From: an uncultured Prevotellaceae bacterium | GTDB lineage: Bacteria; Bacteroidota; Bacteroidia; Bacteroidales; Bacteroidaceae | NCBI GenBank assembly: GCA_902786565.1 | Contig: CADACW010000026.1 | Coordinates: forward strand, 1 to 43,316 | Length of the DNA: 43,316 nt | Direction: 5' to 3' | Shown here: one piece after another, positions 7,821 to 16,765 of the stretch | Layout: every line of letters begins with the position of its first letter | Position numbering within the stretch: the stretch's first letter is position 1 | Program-made: the position numbers and the translations under genes | The notes under the pieces: model-generated | Database searches by the model: none | What the model was told of the DNA's origin: nothing | What the model saw: only the letters and a program-made list of their open reading frames with translations

Positions 7821-8918
7821 TTACTCCCCCGCCATCTTGGTAAGTATGGCGGAGACGTCGGCCACGTCCACCTTGCCGTCCTTGTTCACGTCGTTCCTGT
7901 TCAAGGTCAGGCTGTAGGTGACTGCTGGGGAGGGGTCGTAGCCGGGGGCTGTGGCGTAGACGGTGAGGGTGTAGGTCACTTCGCCATTGCCAATAGAGAC
8001 TTCATCGCCTGTGAAATGCTCTTCTGAGGTCAGGCTGCAAGTAAACTCGGCTCCGGGGGTGGCACACTGGAACTTGAACTTGTCGCCCAGGAAACTGATG
8101 GTGGGCGTGGCGCACACGCCGTTGGGGGCAGGCATTTCCTCTATCGTCAGGAACTCCTTCCATCCGTCGCAACGGGCGTACAGCTCTTTCGTGCCTCGGG
8201 GCACTATCAGCTTGCCCTGGCTGTAGGTGTCCTGGCCAAACGGTTTTGTCAGGCTAACGGGCTCCTCTATGTATGACTTGACGGTCATGAGGGATTTGCT
8301 GGCGAAAGCCCAGTCGCCTATGCTCGTCACGCTGCTGGGGATGGTGACGGAGGTGAGGCCGCTGCATCCGGCAAAGGCTGACTGCCCGATGCTGGTGACG
8401 CTGCCGGGGATGGTGACGGAGGTGAGGCCGCTGCAACTGGCGAAGGCATAGCCGCCGACGCTGGTCACGCTGCCGGGGATGGTGACGGAGGTGAGGCCGC
8501 TGCAACTGGCGAAGGCATAGCCGCCGACGCTGGTCACGCTGCCGGGGATGACCAAGTCCTTTATCTCGTTTTCTCCAAGATAGAGGTGATGGGCATAAGC
8601 GAGGGGATTGGAAGAGAAGTCGCCAAATGACACGTTACACCACGCTGCCAAATCGGCAATGTGGACGGAGGTCAGGCCTAAACAGCCGCCGAAGGCTGTC
8701 TGCCCTATGCTCTCCACGCTGCTGGGGATGGACATAGAGGTCAGGCTGCTGCAGTTGTGGAAAGCCCAGTCGCCTATGCTCTGCACGCTGCCGGGGATGG
8801 TAAGCGAGGCCAGGGCGCTGCAATTGCGGAAAGCACCCAGTCCTATGCTCGTCACCCCGCTCTCCATTGTCACGGAGGTCAGGGCGGTGCAACCGTTGTA
8901 TATATTAAATACTGATAA
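7821..8918 (-). pseudogene. BspA-like leucine-rich repeat gene, 3' half with dockerin-like end
   Basis: The frame is open from 8918 to the stop at 7821 and enters in the middle of an LRR (YNGCTALTSVTMESGVTSIG) with no signal peptide. An in-frame stop at 8919-8921 precedes it. The repeats follow the LRR_5/BspA pattern SVTSIGxxAFxxCSGLTSVTIP in 23-residue units; two neighbouring units are identical at DNA level. After the LRRs come a beta-rich stretch and a C-terminal DVNKDGKVDVADVSAILTKM, a dockerin-like calcium-binding loop and helix. Such proteins are surface adhesins. The gene lacks its 5' part and has no visible promoter, so it is probably not expressed as a secreted protein. A matching 5' half lies at 41540-41989. 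Confidence 0.8.
8401..8538. repeat. perfect 69-bp tandem duplication inside the LRR gene
   Basis: The 69-bp unit 8401-8469 is repeated without a mismatch at 8470-8538, and a third partial copy begins at 8539. Each unit encodes one 23-residue LRR. Absence of any change points to recent repeat expansion or conversion. Confidence 0.9.
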
Positions 8919-8921
8919 TCA

Positions 8922-9218
8922 ATAACTTATACGTTAAACGGTAGAAAAGTGGATTTGGGGTTGGGAAATGTAGAAAATAAGGGAGTAGATTTAACGTATT
9001 TAACCTTTGTTTGGAGTCCGCGAGTTCAACCGGTAGCTGCAGTCCTATATTGGTTGAAAGATCATAACGATTATTGTAAACCCCTGTCACATCTTAGCGA
9101 TGTGGCGGGGCATTACCTTACTAACAATACTATTTACCTTCTCAAAATACTACTAACCGATGCAACATTGTTCTGACAGAACTTCAGAAGTCTTCCTCAA
9201 TTTATAAGTTTCATTCCT
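8922..9218. other. AT-rich intergenic stretch with a hairpin
   Basis: No supported gene. It lies between the broken end of the LRR gene and the phosphatase stop. An imperfect 12-bp stem at 9081-9110 (CCCC..CACATC / GATGTG..GGGG) could end the minus-strand phosphatase transcript; after it the minus strand reads TTTACAATAA. Base composition is clearly more AT-rich than the genes on both sides, as expected near a recombination junction. Confidence 0.5.
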
Positions 9219-10613
9219 TTATTTCACAATGCTTTTCGTTCCCCCGACGATGTTCACGCCGCGCTGTGGGGTGTCGAGACGCTGGCCTTGCAGATTGTAG
9301 ATGGTGGCTGATGGGGAGATGGGCAGGCTGACGGCACGGACAGTGGTCGGCGCGTCCTCGATGGCATCATACTCGGCCATCGTCTCGGCCATGCGGGCAT
9401 CGAGGTCAGCGAGGCGGTAGAGACCGTCGGCGTTGGCGGTCAGTCCTTCAATGGTAACGGGCAGCACCATCGGCGGCACGTCAGTCGAGAGCAGCGTACG
9501 ACCCTGCAACTGATAGACCGACTGATAGACCAGGTTCACGGCCACGTAGTCCTCCGAGCCGTCGTTCCACTTCTCGAATACCAGTTTCGATCCGATAGGG
9601 GTATGCAGTTCCAGGGCTTGCTCCGTCTCAGGGAACTGGAACCTCAGGGCAGCTCCGATACTGGCGAGGTTGGAGTCGTGGCCGCATAGGAACACGAACT
9701 TGCGGTCGCTGCGATCCAGTTCCTCGCGGATGCGGCTCACCAGCGGATAGGCCAAGTTGACAGCAGCACTGTGGGTGGTGAAGAGCAGGCCGTCGTAGAC
9801 CTCCTTCACTGCGCAGATGTCGCGCCACTGCTCCATAGTCAGCGCATGGCCGAAAGCAGAGAAGTCCTCGCTCTCGTAGCACTGTAGCACCATGGCGTCG
9901 GCCACGCTGTTGGCCAGTTTGTAGCCACCCGTCATTTTCGGCTCGTCACCCTTCTCAATCTTGAATTGGGTATCGTCATACCAGAAATGCAACGTATCGT
10001 TTTTGGCGGCAGGCGACTGTGCCATGTCGAGCACCTGTTCCATCAGTGTCAGCGTGGGCTGTACGCTGGTCATCCACGCCTGAGGCCCGCCATTCTTCTC
10101 CTGTATCTCATCGAGCACCTGCTGGCGGTACGCATCGTTCATCTTCGTAAACTGCGGCGTGAACACGGGATCCATCTTGTCTTCCTCGAACTTGTGCGTA
10201 ATCTCTACATTGGCAAAGGGCAGGAAACCGGCAGAGAAATACTTGGCTGTTGCGAACGTGCGCTGGCGGGAGTTGGCATAGAACAACACCTCATCGCCCT
10301 CAGGGCGGTAATTGTCGGGCAACAACCCTGCGTCAACCACCCATTTGCGGAAGAACTGTCCCATTTCTGTTTCCAATACGCCACCACGCAACGACAACTG
10401 GCTGCCTGACGATGACCACTGGAACCACTCATGCGACGTCACCCGCTGATAGTCGGCACCCGACGCCAGTGGCGAGCGGATGTTGTGGCGGCTCATCACC
10501 ACCACCTCCTTCAGTTCATATCGTGCCCGGAAGTCGTCCGAGCGTTTCGTCTGCGCCTGAGTACTCACTGCAGCCAATATAGCGGCTACTGCCATCACAA
10601 AAAACTTTTTCAT
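9219..10613 (-). CDS. secreted histidine acid phosphatase (phytase/glucose-1-phosphatase-like)
   Basis: The 464-aa protein has a signal peptide (MKKFFVMAVAAILAAVSTQA). The clade-2 histidine phosphatase motif appears as SRHNIRSP, a variant of RHGxRxP, near residue 41, with the distal catalytic pair in CGHDSNL. These residues form and break a phospho-histidine intermediate during release of phosphate from sugar phosphates or phytate outside the cytoplasm. The C-terminal 35 residues contain IYNLQGQRLDTPQRGVNIV and end in basic residues, a tail seen on many Prevotella secreted proteins and probably a sorting or anchoring module. The start is 29 bp after the stop of the DUF4421-like gene, so the two may be cotranscribed. 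Confidence 0.88.
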   Translation of the reverse strand: MKKFFVMAVAAILAAVSTQAQTKRSDDFRARYELKEVVVMSRHNIRSPLASGADYQRVTSHEWFQWSSSGSQLSLRGGVLETEMGQFFRKWVVDAGLLPDNYRPEGDEVLFYANSRQRTFATAKYFSAGFLPFANVEITHKFEEDKMDPVFTPQFTKMNDAYRQQVLDEIQEKNGGPQAWMTSVQPTLTLMEQVLDMAQSPAAKNDTLHFWYDDTQFKIEKGDEPKMTGGYKLANSVADAMVLQCYESEDFSAFGHALTMEQWRDICAVKEVYDGLLFTTHSAAVNLAYPLVSRIREELDRSDRKFVFLCGHDSNLASIGAALRFQFPETEQALELHTPIGSKLVFEKWNDGSEDYVAVNLVYQSVYQLQGRTLLSTDVPPMVLPVTIEGLTANADGLYRLADLDARMAETMAEYDAIEDAPTTVRAVSLPISPSATIYNLQGQRLDTPQRGVNIVGGTKSIVK

Positions 10614-10642
10614 TGCTCGTTTCTATTTATATGTACAATTCT

Positions 10643-11650
10643 TCACAATCTCAACCCGAAGAAGGCGCGGGCGCGCCACTTGTTCTGATTGACCACCACC
10701 TTATCGTCGTCGAAGACTGAGTTGTTCATCACGATGGTGGCACCGGCGAAGTAGCGGGGCGAGAACTGATAGGCCACGGCGGCACGCTCGTTGAAGATCA
10801 TGTTGAAGCGCATGTGCTCTGCCTCCTTGCGCTGGCCGCGCACGGTCATGTTGTTGCGGTTATAGACCACGAAGGTGGGCAGCATGGAGAAGTGCAGCAA
10901 CCACTTGCGGCCCAGTACCCAGTTGTAGCCGTAGCCGCCCCCGATGCCGACGTGGCCCACGTAGATGCGCGTCTCGGGAGCATTGGGACTTCTCGCCAGC
11001 AGGTCGTCGGTTGTCTTGATGCTGCCTCCCTGGTAACTGATGCCGGCCAGCCACGAGCCAGCCGAGCGGCGCTGGATGTAACTCTGCGTGAAGGCGGCGG
11101 GGAAGGAGAAACGCCGGTGGTTGAACGTGTAGTAGGCCGCCACGTTGAGCACCTTCATCGTCGCGTCGCCCTGCTCCAGACGCTTCGGCACCCCGTCGAA
11201 CAGCATGTCGCCCGTGAGCGACTCCGACCGCTGGTAACTGAGGTCGAGGCTCAGGCGGCTGCTGTAGCAGTTGAGGTTCAGTTCATAGTCCTTATAGGCA
11301 CCTCCCCACTTTGCAGGGTTGATGGCCATGCCTACGCCGATGCCCCGATAGATGGCCGCGAGCGAGAACGTGGTCTTGTGACTGGTGCTCAGGTCAGCCT
11401 TCGCATAGACATCGTTCACCATGCCCCGGGCATGGAACGAGTTGCCCGTCTGGTTCATCCTCACCTTCAGCGTCAGCCGTCCCTCCGGACGCACCACGTA
11501 GTTCGTGTCGTAGGGCGTCTTGTAGTATCGTTGTGACAGCACACTGTCCACCCTCGCCCTGCGTTCTGCGCGGCTCTGCGTCTGAGCTGTCAGCGAGGTC
11601 GTGAACACAAGCGATGCTACTGCCAGCAAGAACATCCGTTTCCTTTTCAT
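10643..11650 (-). CDS. DUF4421-like secreted beta-barrel protein
   Basis: This 335-aa protein has a signal peptide (MKRKRMFLLAVASLVFTTSLTAQ). After it come a YDTNYVVRPEGRLTLKVRMN segment and many amphipathic beta-strands ending in RARAFFGLRL, as in an outer-membrane barrel. The pattern (Tyr-Asp-Thr-x-Tyr, then a Trp/Leu-rich strand) resembles the DUF4421 family of Bacteroidetes, whose function is unknown. A minus-strand TACCTTTG lies only 5 bp before the ATG, so translation may be leaderless or start at the second Met (residue 6). Confidence 0.65.
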   Translation of the reverse strand: MKRKRMFLLAVASLVFTTSLTAQTQSRAERRARVDSVLSQRYYKTPYDTNYVVRPEGRLTLKVRMNQTGNSFHARGMVNDVYAKADLSTSHKTTFSLAAIYRGIGVGMAINPAKWGGAYKDYELNLNCYSSRLSLDLSYQRSESLTGDMLFDGVPKRLEQGDATMKVLNVAAYYTFNHRRFSFPAAFTQSYIQRRSAGSWLAGISYQGGSIKTTDDLLARSPNAPETRIYVGHVGIGGGYGYNWVLGRKWLLHFSMLPTFVVYNRNNMTVRGQRKEAEHMRFNMIFNERAAVAYQFSPRYFAGATIVMNNSVFDDDKVVVNQNKWRARAFFGLRL

Positions 11651-11655
11651 CGGTG

Positions 11656-11663
11656 CAAAGGTA
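11656..11663 (-). promoter_or_regulatory. -7 box upstream of the DUF4421-like gene
   Basis: The minus strand reads TACCTTTG, only 5 bp before the start codon at 11650. No clear TTTG lies 20 bp upstream. If used, the mRNA would begin at or next to the annotated ATG. Confidence 0.5.
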
Positions 11664-11684
11664 CGAAATTTGTTTCAGAATTGA

Positions 11685-12914
11685 TTATCTCCCGGCATAC
11701 TTATTCCCGAGCAAAGCTCGCCTACCCGTAGCCTTTCGCATCAGGCGGAACTGGTAGCGATAGACGAGGCAGGCCATGCCGAGGTAGGCGGCGGTCTGAA
11801 TCCAGAGGTAGCGGATTTCGGGCAGTATCTGGCTGACGGAGGCACCCATGGAGTTGGCACGGATGAAGGCACGCACGCCGAAGGTGCTGGGGAAGAGCCA
11901 CGACACACCCTGCCAATAGGAGGGGATGCTGGACTGCGGCCACGACACGCCCGTGAGGAAGAGCAGGGGCACGGAGACGAAGACCATGATGAGCATGACG
12001 TTCTCGCGGTAGCGCACCAGGCAGGAAACGGTCATGCCGAAGAAGATGCTGGCCAGCGTGTAGGGCAGCAGCAGCCAGAACAGCGTCCAACCACTACCCA
12101 ACTGCGGGAAGGAGAACATGGCGGGCACGGCCATCGAGAGGTAGGCGGCAGCCACGGCTCCCGTCATGGCGTAGCAGAGGGCCTTGCCCCAGACGATGCG
12201 GTAGGCGCCGCGGTAGTGCGGGTCGTCGTCGGGGACGAGTTGGCCGTTGCGGTGACGCTCGCGGGCTGTTCCGGCGGCCATGCCAATGCCGAGGGCGAGG
12301 GCCTGTTGCAGCAGGATCATGAGCACGGCGGGCAGCACGCACGAGCCGTAGCCGCCCGAGGGATTATACATCGCCACGTCGGTGACGGCCAGCGGCTGGG
12401 CGGTGATGGCCGCCTCGCGCTTGGTGTAGATGGTGCTCCGCTTTATCTTCAGCCCTGCGCCGAGGCGTGCGGCCTCTACCATGGCGGTCTGATAGACGTT
12501 CTTGTAGGCCAGCATCAGGCTCATGTCGCAATAGACGCTGACGGTGGCCTGTTCGCCTCGGTTGATGCGCTCGGCGAAGTCGGAGGGGATGAGATAGATG
12601 CCCTTGACCAGTTGGCGGCTGACGAGCGAGCGGGCTTCGTCGAGGTCGTCGGCATGGTATTTCACCTCGACATCGGGCGTGGCGTCGCAGTCATTGACGA
12701 ACTGGCGCGAGAGGGCCGAGCGCGACTGGTCGACCACCGCCACCGGCGTCTCGTGCAGCGTCTCGTTGTTGTATATCCACGAGTAGAGCAGCGGGTAGCC
12801 CAGCGGCACGACGACGAGGAACATCAGCACGCCCTCGTCCTTGAAGACCTTCACCATCTCGCTGCGCCAGATGTGGAGCACGTCGGTGAAGTGTTGCTTG
12901 ATTCTTTCAATCAT
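11685..12914 (-). CDS. ABC-2 type transporter permease (second of pair)
   Basis: The 409-aa inner-membrane protein has one TM segment near residue 35, a long periplasmic loop, then five C-terminal TM segments, the ABC2_membrane_3 layout of YbhS/YbhR-type drug exporters. It follows the other permease by 46 bp and completes the TolC-HlyD-permease-permease cluster. Its last residues, KATGRRALLGNKYAGR, are encoded by a dispersed palindromic repeat (11703-11738), so the natural C-terminus has been extended. No ATP-binding subunit is encoded nearby. Confidence 0.85.
   Translation of the reverse strand: MIERIKQHFTDVLHIWRSEMVKVFKDEGVLMFLVVVPLGYPLLYSWIYNNETLHETPVAVVDQSRSALSRQFVNDCDATPDVEVKYHADDLDEARSLVSRQLVKGIYLIPSDFAERINRGEQATVSVYCDMSLMLAYKNVYQTAMVEAARLGAGLKIKRSTIYTKREAAITAQPLAVTDVAMYNPSGGYGSCVLPAVLMILLQQALALGIGMAAGTARERHRNGQLVPDDDPHYRGAYRIVWGKALCYAMTGAVAAAYLSMAVPAMFSFPQLGSGWTLFWLLLPYTLASIFFGMTVSCLVRYRENVMLIMVFVSVPLLFLTGVSWPQSSIPSYWQGVSWLFPSTFGVRAFIRANSMGASVSQILPEIRYLWIQTAAYLGMACLVYRYQFRLMRKATGRRALLGNKYAGR
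11703..11738. repeat. dispersed palindromic repeat, copy A (inside the permease gene)
   Basis: ATTCCCGAGC, a 3-base loop, GCTCG, then CGCCTACCCGTAGCCTTTC. CGAGC-AAA-GCTCG forms a perfect hairpin. The same 19-bp core recurs near 31.7 and 33.4 kb. Here it encodes the C-terminal end of the ABC permease. Confidence 0.85.
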
Positions 12915-12960
12915 AAGGCTTATTTAGTGATGGGTTGCTATGATATAGCAACATACGGGA

Positions 12961-14130
12961 CTATGGGATGTAGACATAATTCAGCATTGCGTTTTTTACT
13001 TTGCGGAGTACGAACCAGGGCAGCAGCGTGAAGGCTATGAGCGCTACGAGGTGGAACCAGACATCGATGACGGGGAAGCCGTTGAGCACCGTGGTCTGAT
13101 AGAGCATCCACGAATGGCGCAGTGGGAAGAGCCACGACATGGCCTGCAGCGGCGTGTCCATGCCCGCCACGGGGAAGGCGGAGCCGCACATCGACAGGCC
13201 GAGCACCGACCAGAGCGACGAGATGCTCATCGACATGCGCAGCGAGGGCATCAGGCCGAAGGTGAAGATGCCGAAGCCGAGCGACCCCAGCACTTGCAGG
13301 AAGGTAAGCCGCACGATGTTCCACACGCCGCCGAAATGGGGGAAGTGGAGCACGCGGAAGATGTAGTACTGATAGGCGAACATGACGAGCAGGAACACCA
13401 GGGCGTGAATCATATACTTGCCCACGATGGCCACGACGATGTTGCCGTCGGCACGGGCGAGCCATTCCTTGCCCGTGTCGAACTTCATCTCCATGCCCAA
13501 CGAGTAAGACGCGAGCAGGGCCATGAAGAGCATCAGTATGCCCGGCACGAAGACCGTGGTCAGCGTGTAGTTGTATGACCCTTGCGGATTGGCTATCATG
13601 TGGGCATCGATGCTGACGGGTTGCAGCGCGGCCTTGATCTGTTCCTTCGAGGCTCCCTTGGCAGAGAGCATGGCCTGTCCAACGGCAGCCGAGCCGAGCA
13701 TGCCAATGGTCTTCAGGTCCTTAGAGGCCATGCCGCCGGCGGTCATGCACGTCATGGTGTAGTAGTACAATATTTCAGGCTGTCGGCCAGCCAGCAGTTT
13801 CGCCGCCGTGCCCTCGGGAATCAGGAGGTAGGCATAGACCTTGCCCTCCTGCATGGCCGAGCGGGCCTCGGTGACGTTGGCAAACCGATAGACCACGCGC
13901 GACGACTGCATGGCATCGAGGTTGCGGATGAGGCCGCGCGACGTGGCGCTGTTGTCCTGATCCACCACGCCGATGGGCAGATTCTGCGGGATGCCGTCAC
14001 TGAGCATCGTGGTGAAGAACACCACCAGCAGCAGCGGGAACACCAGCATACAGAAGCCGTAGATGCGGTTCCGCCGCAGGATGTCGAGTTCGCGCAGGCC
14101 GAGGTCGAGGATTTGAGAGATGTACTTCAT
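12961..14130 (-). CDS. ABC-2 type transporter permease (first of pair)
   Basis: The 389-aa protein has the same layout as the next permease: an N-terminal TM (FCMLVFPLLLVVFFTTML), an extracytoplasmic domain with PIGVVDQDNSATSR, and a C-terminal bundle of five TM segments. VVDQDxSxxSR recurs in its partner (VVDQSRSALSR), so the two are paralogues that probably form a heterodimer in the inner membrane. It lies 14 bp after the HlyD gene in the same operon. Confidence 0.87.
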   Translation of the reverse strand: MKYISQILDLGLRELDILRRNRIYGFCMLVFPLLLVVFFTTMLSDGIPQNLPIGVVDQDNSATSRGLIRNLDAMQSSRVVYRFANVTEARSAMQEGKVYAYLLIPEGTAAKLLAGRQPEILYYYTMTCMTAGGMASKDLKTIGMLGSAAVGQAMLSAKGASKEQIKAALQPVSIDAHMIANPQGSYNYTLTTVFVPGILMLFMALLASYSLGMEMKFDTGKEWLARADGNIVVAIVGKYMIHALVFLLVMFAYQYYIFRVLHFPHFGGVWNIVRLTFLQVLGSLGFGIFTFGLMPSLRMSMSISSLWSVLGLSMCGSAFPVAGMDTPLQAMSWLFPLRHSWMLYQTTVLNGFPVIDVWFHLVALIAFTLLPWFVLRKVKNAMLNYVYIP

Positions 14131-14144
14131 TCACTATTCACTTT

Positions 14145-15137
14145 TCACTTCTTCAGTATCACCGACATGCCAGGGCGCACATCTGCTATCTTCTCCACTG
14201 GACGGGCCTTCACCTCGAAAGTCTTCTGATCGTACTGACCGCTAGCCTTCGTAGCCTTCCACACGGCAAACGATCCCTTGTCCTTGATTGACGTGACCTT
14301 CATCCTGACCTCCTGGTCGAGGGCGGGGATGCTGACGGTGATTTCCTGTCCCACACGGACCGTCTTCAACTCGTCTTCACGGATGTTGAACGTAGCCCAC
14401 TGGTCGTCCATCATGGCAATCGACATGATGGGTGTGCCCGTTCCGACAAGTTCGCCCACCTTCGGATAGACATCAGTCACCTCGCCGTCCATCTGAGCCA
14501 CCTGCACGGTCTCGCGCACATAGCCCTCCACCTCCTGCACGGCACCACGGGCCTGGCCCACGGTGGCCGATGCGGCGCGACGCTCCTCCTGTCGGGCACC
14601 GTTCACGGCCATGTCGTACTGGCTCTGCGCTGCCCTCACCTGTGCCTGAGCCGACTTGTACATCGCCTCGGCCTCGTCGCGCTTCTGGGCTGACACCACT
14701 TCCTCGTCGTACAGTTGCTGTACGCGGTTATACGATTTCTCGGCGAGTTCCAGCGCGGCCTTCGCCTGCTCTAAAAGTCCGGCAGCCGACTGAATCATCT
14801 CCCTGCGGGCACCGTTCTGCGCCATCTGCTCCATAGCCGAGGCAGCATCGACGGCACTCTGAGCCTGCGCCATCTTCGCCTCCACCTCCGGCGACTCGAT
14901 GATGGCCAGCGTGTCGCCAGCCTTCACGTGGTCGCCCTCCTTCACACGGAGTTCCAGGATGCGCCCGGGCACCTTGCCCGACACACGGTATTCCTCCACC
15001 TCCATCTGTCCCTGTATCACTTCCGGGTCGCGGCCAAGGGCGAGGAAACCGATGAGGGCCACGATGACTACTACTGCTGAGAATCCTGCGATTGCCAGCA
15101 GGATATTGTTATGTTGTTGTTTTGCTTTGTCTGCCAT
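14145..15137 (-). CDS. HlyD-family periplasmic adaptor
   Basis: The 330-aa protein has one N-terminal TM anchor (ILLAIAGFSAVVVIVALIGFL), a lipoyl half-motif (GRILELRVKEGDHVKAGDTL) and a long alpha-hairpin rich in Ala, Gln and Glu. The second lipoyl/beta-barrel part includes DGEVTDVYPKVGELVGTGTP. It should bridge the ABC permeases and the TolC-like channel. It follows the TolC gene by 63 bp; that gap contains an AT-rich tandem 14-mer. Confidence 0.92.
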   Translation of the reverse strand: MADKAKQQHNNILLAIAGFSAVVVIVALIGFLALGRDPEVIQGQMEVEEYRVSGKVPGRILELRVKEGDHVKAGDTLAIIESPEVEAKMAQAQSAVDAASAMEQMAQNGARREMIQSAAGLLEQAKAALELAEKSYNRVQQLYDEEVVSAQKRDEAEAMYKSAQAQVRAAQSQYDMAVNGARQEERRAASATVGQARGAVQEVEGYVRETVQVAQMDGEVTDVYPKVGELVGTGTPIMSIAMMDDQWATFNIREDELKTVRVGQEITVSIPALDQEVRMKVTSIKDKGSFAVWKATKASGQYDQKTFEVKARPVEKIADVRPGMSVILKK

Positions 15138-15178
15138 ACTTTTTAATTCTTACTTCTTACTCGGCATAGCCGATACTT

Positions 15179-15206
15179 CTAAATTCTTAATTCTAAATTC
15201 TTAATT
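15179..15206. repeat. tandem AT-rich 14-mer
   Basis: CTAAATTCTTAATT is present twice head to tail (15179-15192 and 15193-15206), overlapping the last codons of the TolC-like gene. It reads AATTAAGAATTTAG on the coding strand. It may only be spacer. Confidence 0.8.
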
Positions 15207-16724
15207 CGCGGTGAGCGTACCCAATGCCTTTTGTAACTCTACCAGACGAAGTCTGACGCCTATCTCGGCATCTATCTTTTTCGTCTGAGCCAGTTGCCAG
15301 GCGGTCTGAGCCTCCATGACGGTGGTGAAGGAGACGGTTCCCTCCTTGAAGCCGAGGTTTGCCATGCGCAGGTTCTCGTCGGCATTGGCCACGTTGGCCT
15401 GCGCCATTTCCAGTTTCTTGTAAGCCTCATTCACGCGGAAGCGGCTCTGGTTCACCTGCAGTTCAATCGTCTCGCGGGCTTCGGCCAGTTCCAGGTTGGC
15501 CATCGTTGTGGCTCCCTTTGAGGCGCGTACCTTATACTTTACGTCGCCCCAGTTCCATACGGGTATGCGCACCAGCACGCCGACGTTCCAGAAACCGCCG
15601 AACTTCTTCTCGAAGCCGTTGAACGTGTTGGGGTTTGTAACGGCATAGCCGCCCGTCAGCAGCACCTGTGGCAGATTGCCCGCCTTCAGCACGTTCGTCG
15701 TCTGTCGGCTCAAATCCACGGTGTTCTGTAGCAGTTTCAGTTCCGGGCGATTGTCATAATTCTGTGCATCAGGCACGCTCAGTGCCGTCGGCAGGCTCTC
15801 ACTGTTTTCGTCGGCCAGCACGATCTCCTCATCCACAGGCAGTCCGCACAGTTGGCAGAGCAGCATCTTCGACAGTGCCAGACCGTCCTCGGCCTCCATC
15901 AGTGCAATCTCGGCCTCGTTCACCCTGACACCGACGCTCAGCCCGTCGCCTTTCGTGGCCACGCCCTTGTCTATCATCTTCTGCACGTCGCCCATCAGTT
16001 TCCTCACCAGTCCGACGTAACTCTCGGCCAGCACTTTCTTGTGGTGCAGCGACACCACCTGCCAGTAGGCATGGTCGATGTTGAAGAGCGTGGTCTGCTG
16101 TTTCGCCTCAAGTGCGTTTGCTGCCATCTCCTCATTGATGTCGGCCATCTTGTTGGCCGCCACGATAGCACCGCCCATAAACACGGGCTGCGTCACCGTG
16201 ATGCCTCCTGCCCAGATGTTGCGGGTGTCAATGTCGAGCGCATCAACAAGTCCCTGGCCAACGCCGTTCAGGGCGTTCGCCAGTCCGTCAATCTGCTGCC
16301 CACTCATACTGCTGATGACTTCAGGTGTCAGCCCCATCTGTCCCAGTGCCTGAATGGTCTGCGGCGGCAACTGCGAGAGTGTGCCAGCCATGTTTTGTTT
16401 CAGACCTGCACCGGCCGCTGTACCCATCTGTGGTAAAGACGTCTTCTGTTCATCATTGAGCAGACTGATGGACTTGCTCACATGCTGATACGTGCCTACA
16501 GCGTTCACCTTCGGCAGATACTGTGTGCGTGCCGACTGCCGTAGGTTGGCGTTCACCTCCTGCTGCACCCTCGCCACGCCCATCTGTTTGTTGTTCCTCA
16601 GTGCCATCGCCCTGCAACTGTCCAGCGTCAGCACACGCTGTGCGCTGGCAGTCATTGGCAACAGCACTGAAAGCACGAGCCCGAAGGCCCGCGCTGTCAT
16701 AGTCCTTTCCATTCTTTTTCTCAT
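15201..16724 (-). CDS. TolC-like outer-membrane efflux protein
   Basis: The 507-aa protein has a cleavable signal peptide (AFGLVLSVLLPMTASA) and two outer-membrane-factor repeats of alpha-hairpin and beta-strands. Characteristic segments are LTLDSCRAMALRNNK near the N-terminus and the second-half ITVTQPVFMGGAI. A Met/Gln/Gly-rich insert (QNMAGTLSQLPPQTIQALGQ) in the first half is common in Bacteroidetes homologues. It forms the exit duct for the HlyD/ABC-2 exporter encoded downstream. Three in-frame Met codons (16724, 16712, 16700) are possible starts. Confidence 0.92.
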   Translation of the reverse strand: MRKRMERTMTARAFGLVLSVLLPMTASAQRVLTLDSCRAMALRNNKQMGVARVQQEVNANLRQSARTQYLPKVNAVGTYQHVSKSISLLNDEQKTSLPQMGTAAGAGLKQNMAGTLSQLPPQTIQALGQMGLTPEVISSMSGQQIDGLANALNGVGQGLVDALDIDTRNIWAGGITVTQPVFMGGAIVAANKMADINEEMAANALEAKQQTTLFNIDHAYWQVVSLHHKKVLAESYVGLVRKLMGDVQKMIDKGVATKGDGLSVGVRVNEAEIALMEAEDGLALSKMLLCQLCGLPVDEEIVLADENSESLPTALSVPDAQNYDNRPELKLLQNTVDLSRQTTNVLKAGNLPQVLLTGGYAVTNPNTFNGFEKKFGGFWNVGVLVRIPVWNWGDVKYKVRASKGATTMANLELAEARETIELQVNQSRFRVNEAYKKLEMAQANVANADENLRMANLGFKEGTVSFTTVMEAQTAWQLAQTKKIDAEIGVRLRLVELQKALGTLTAN

Positions 16725-16765
16725 TTAATCACAATCTATATTTATATGATGTATCTATGTTTCAA

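Noticed and set aside
8949-9176. 75-codon + strand ORF in the AT-rich gap
   Set aside because: No promoter or family, and it runs through a probable terminator hairpin.
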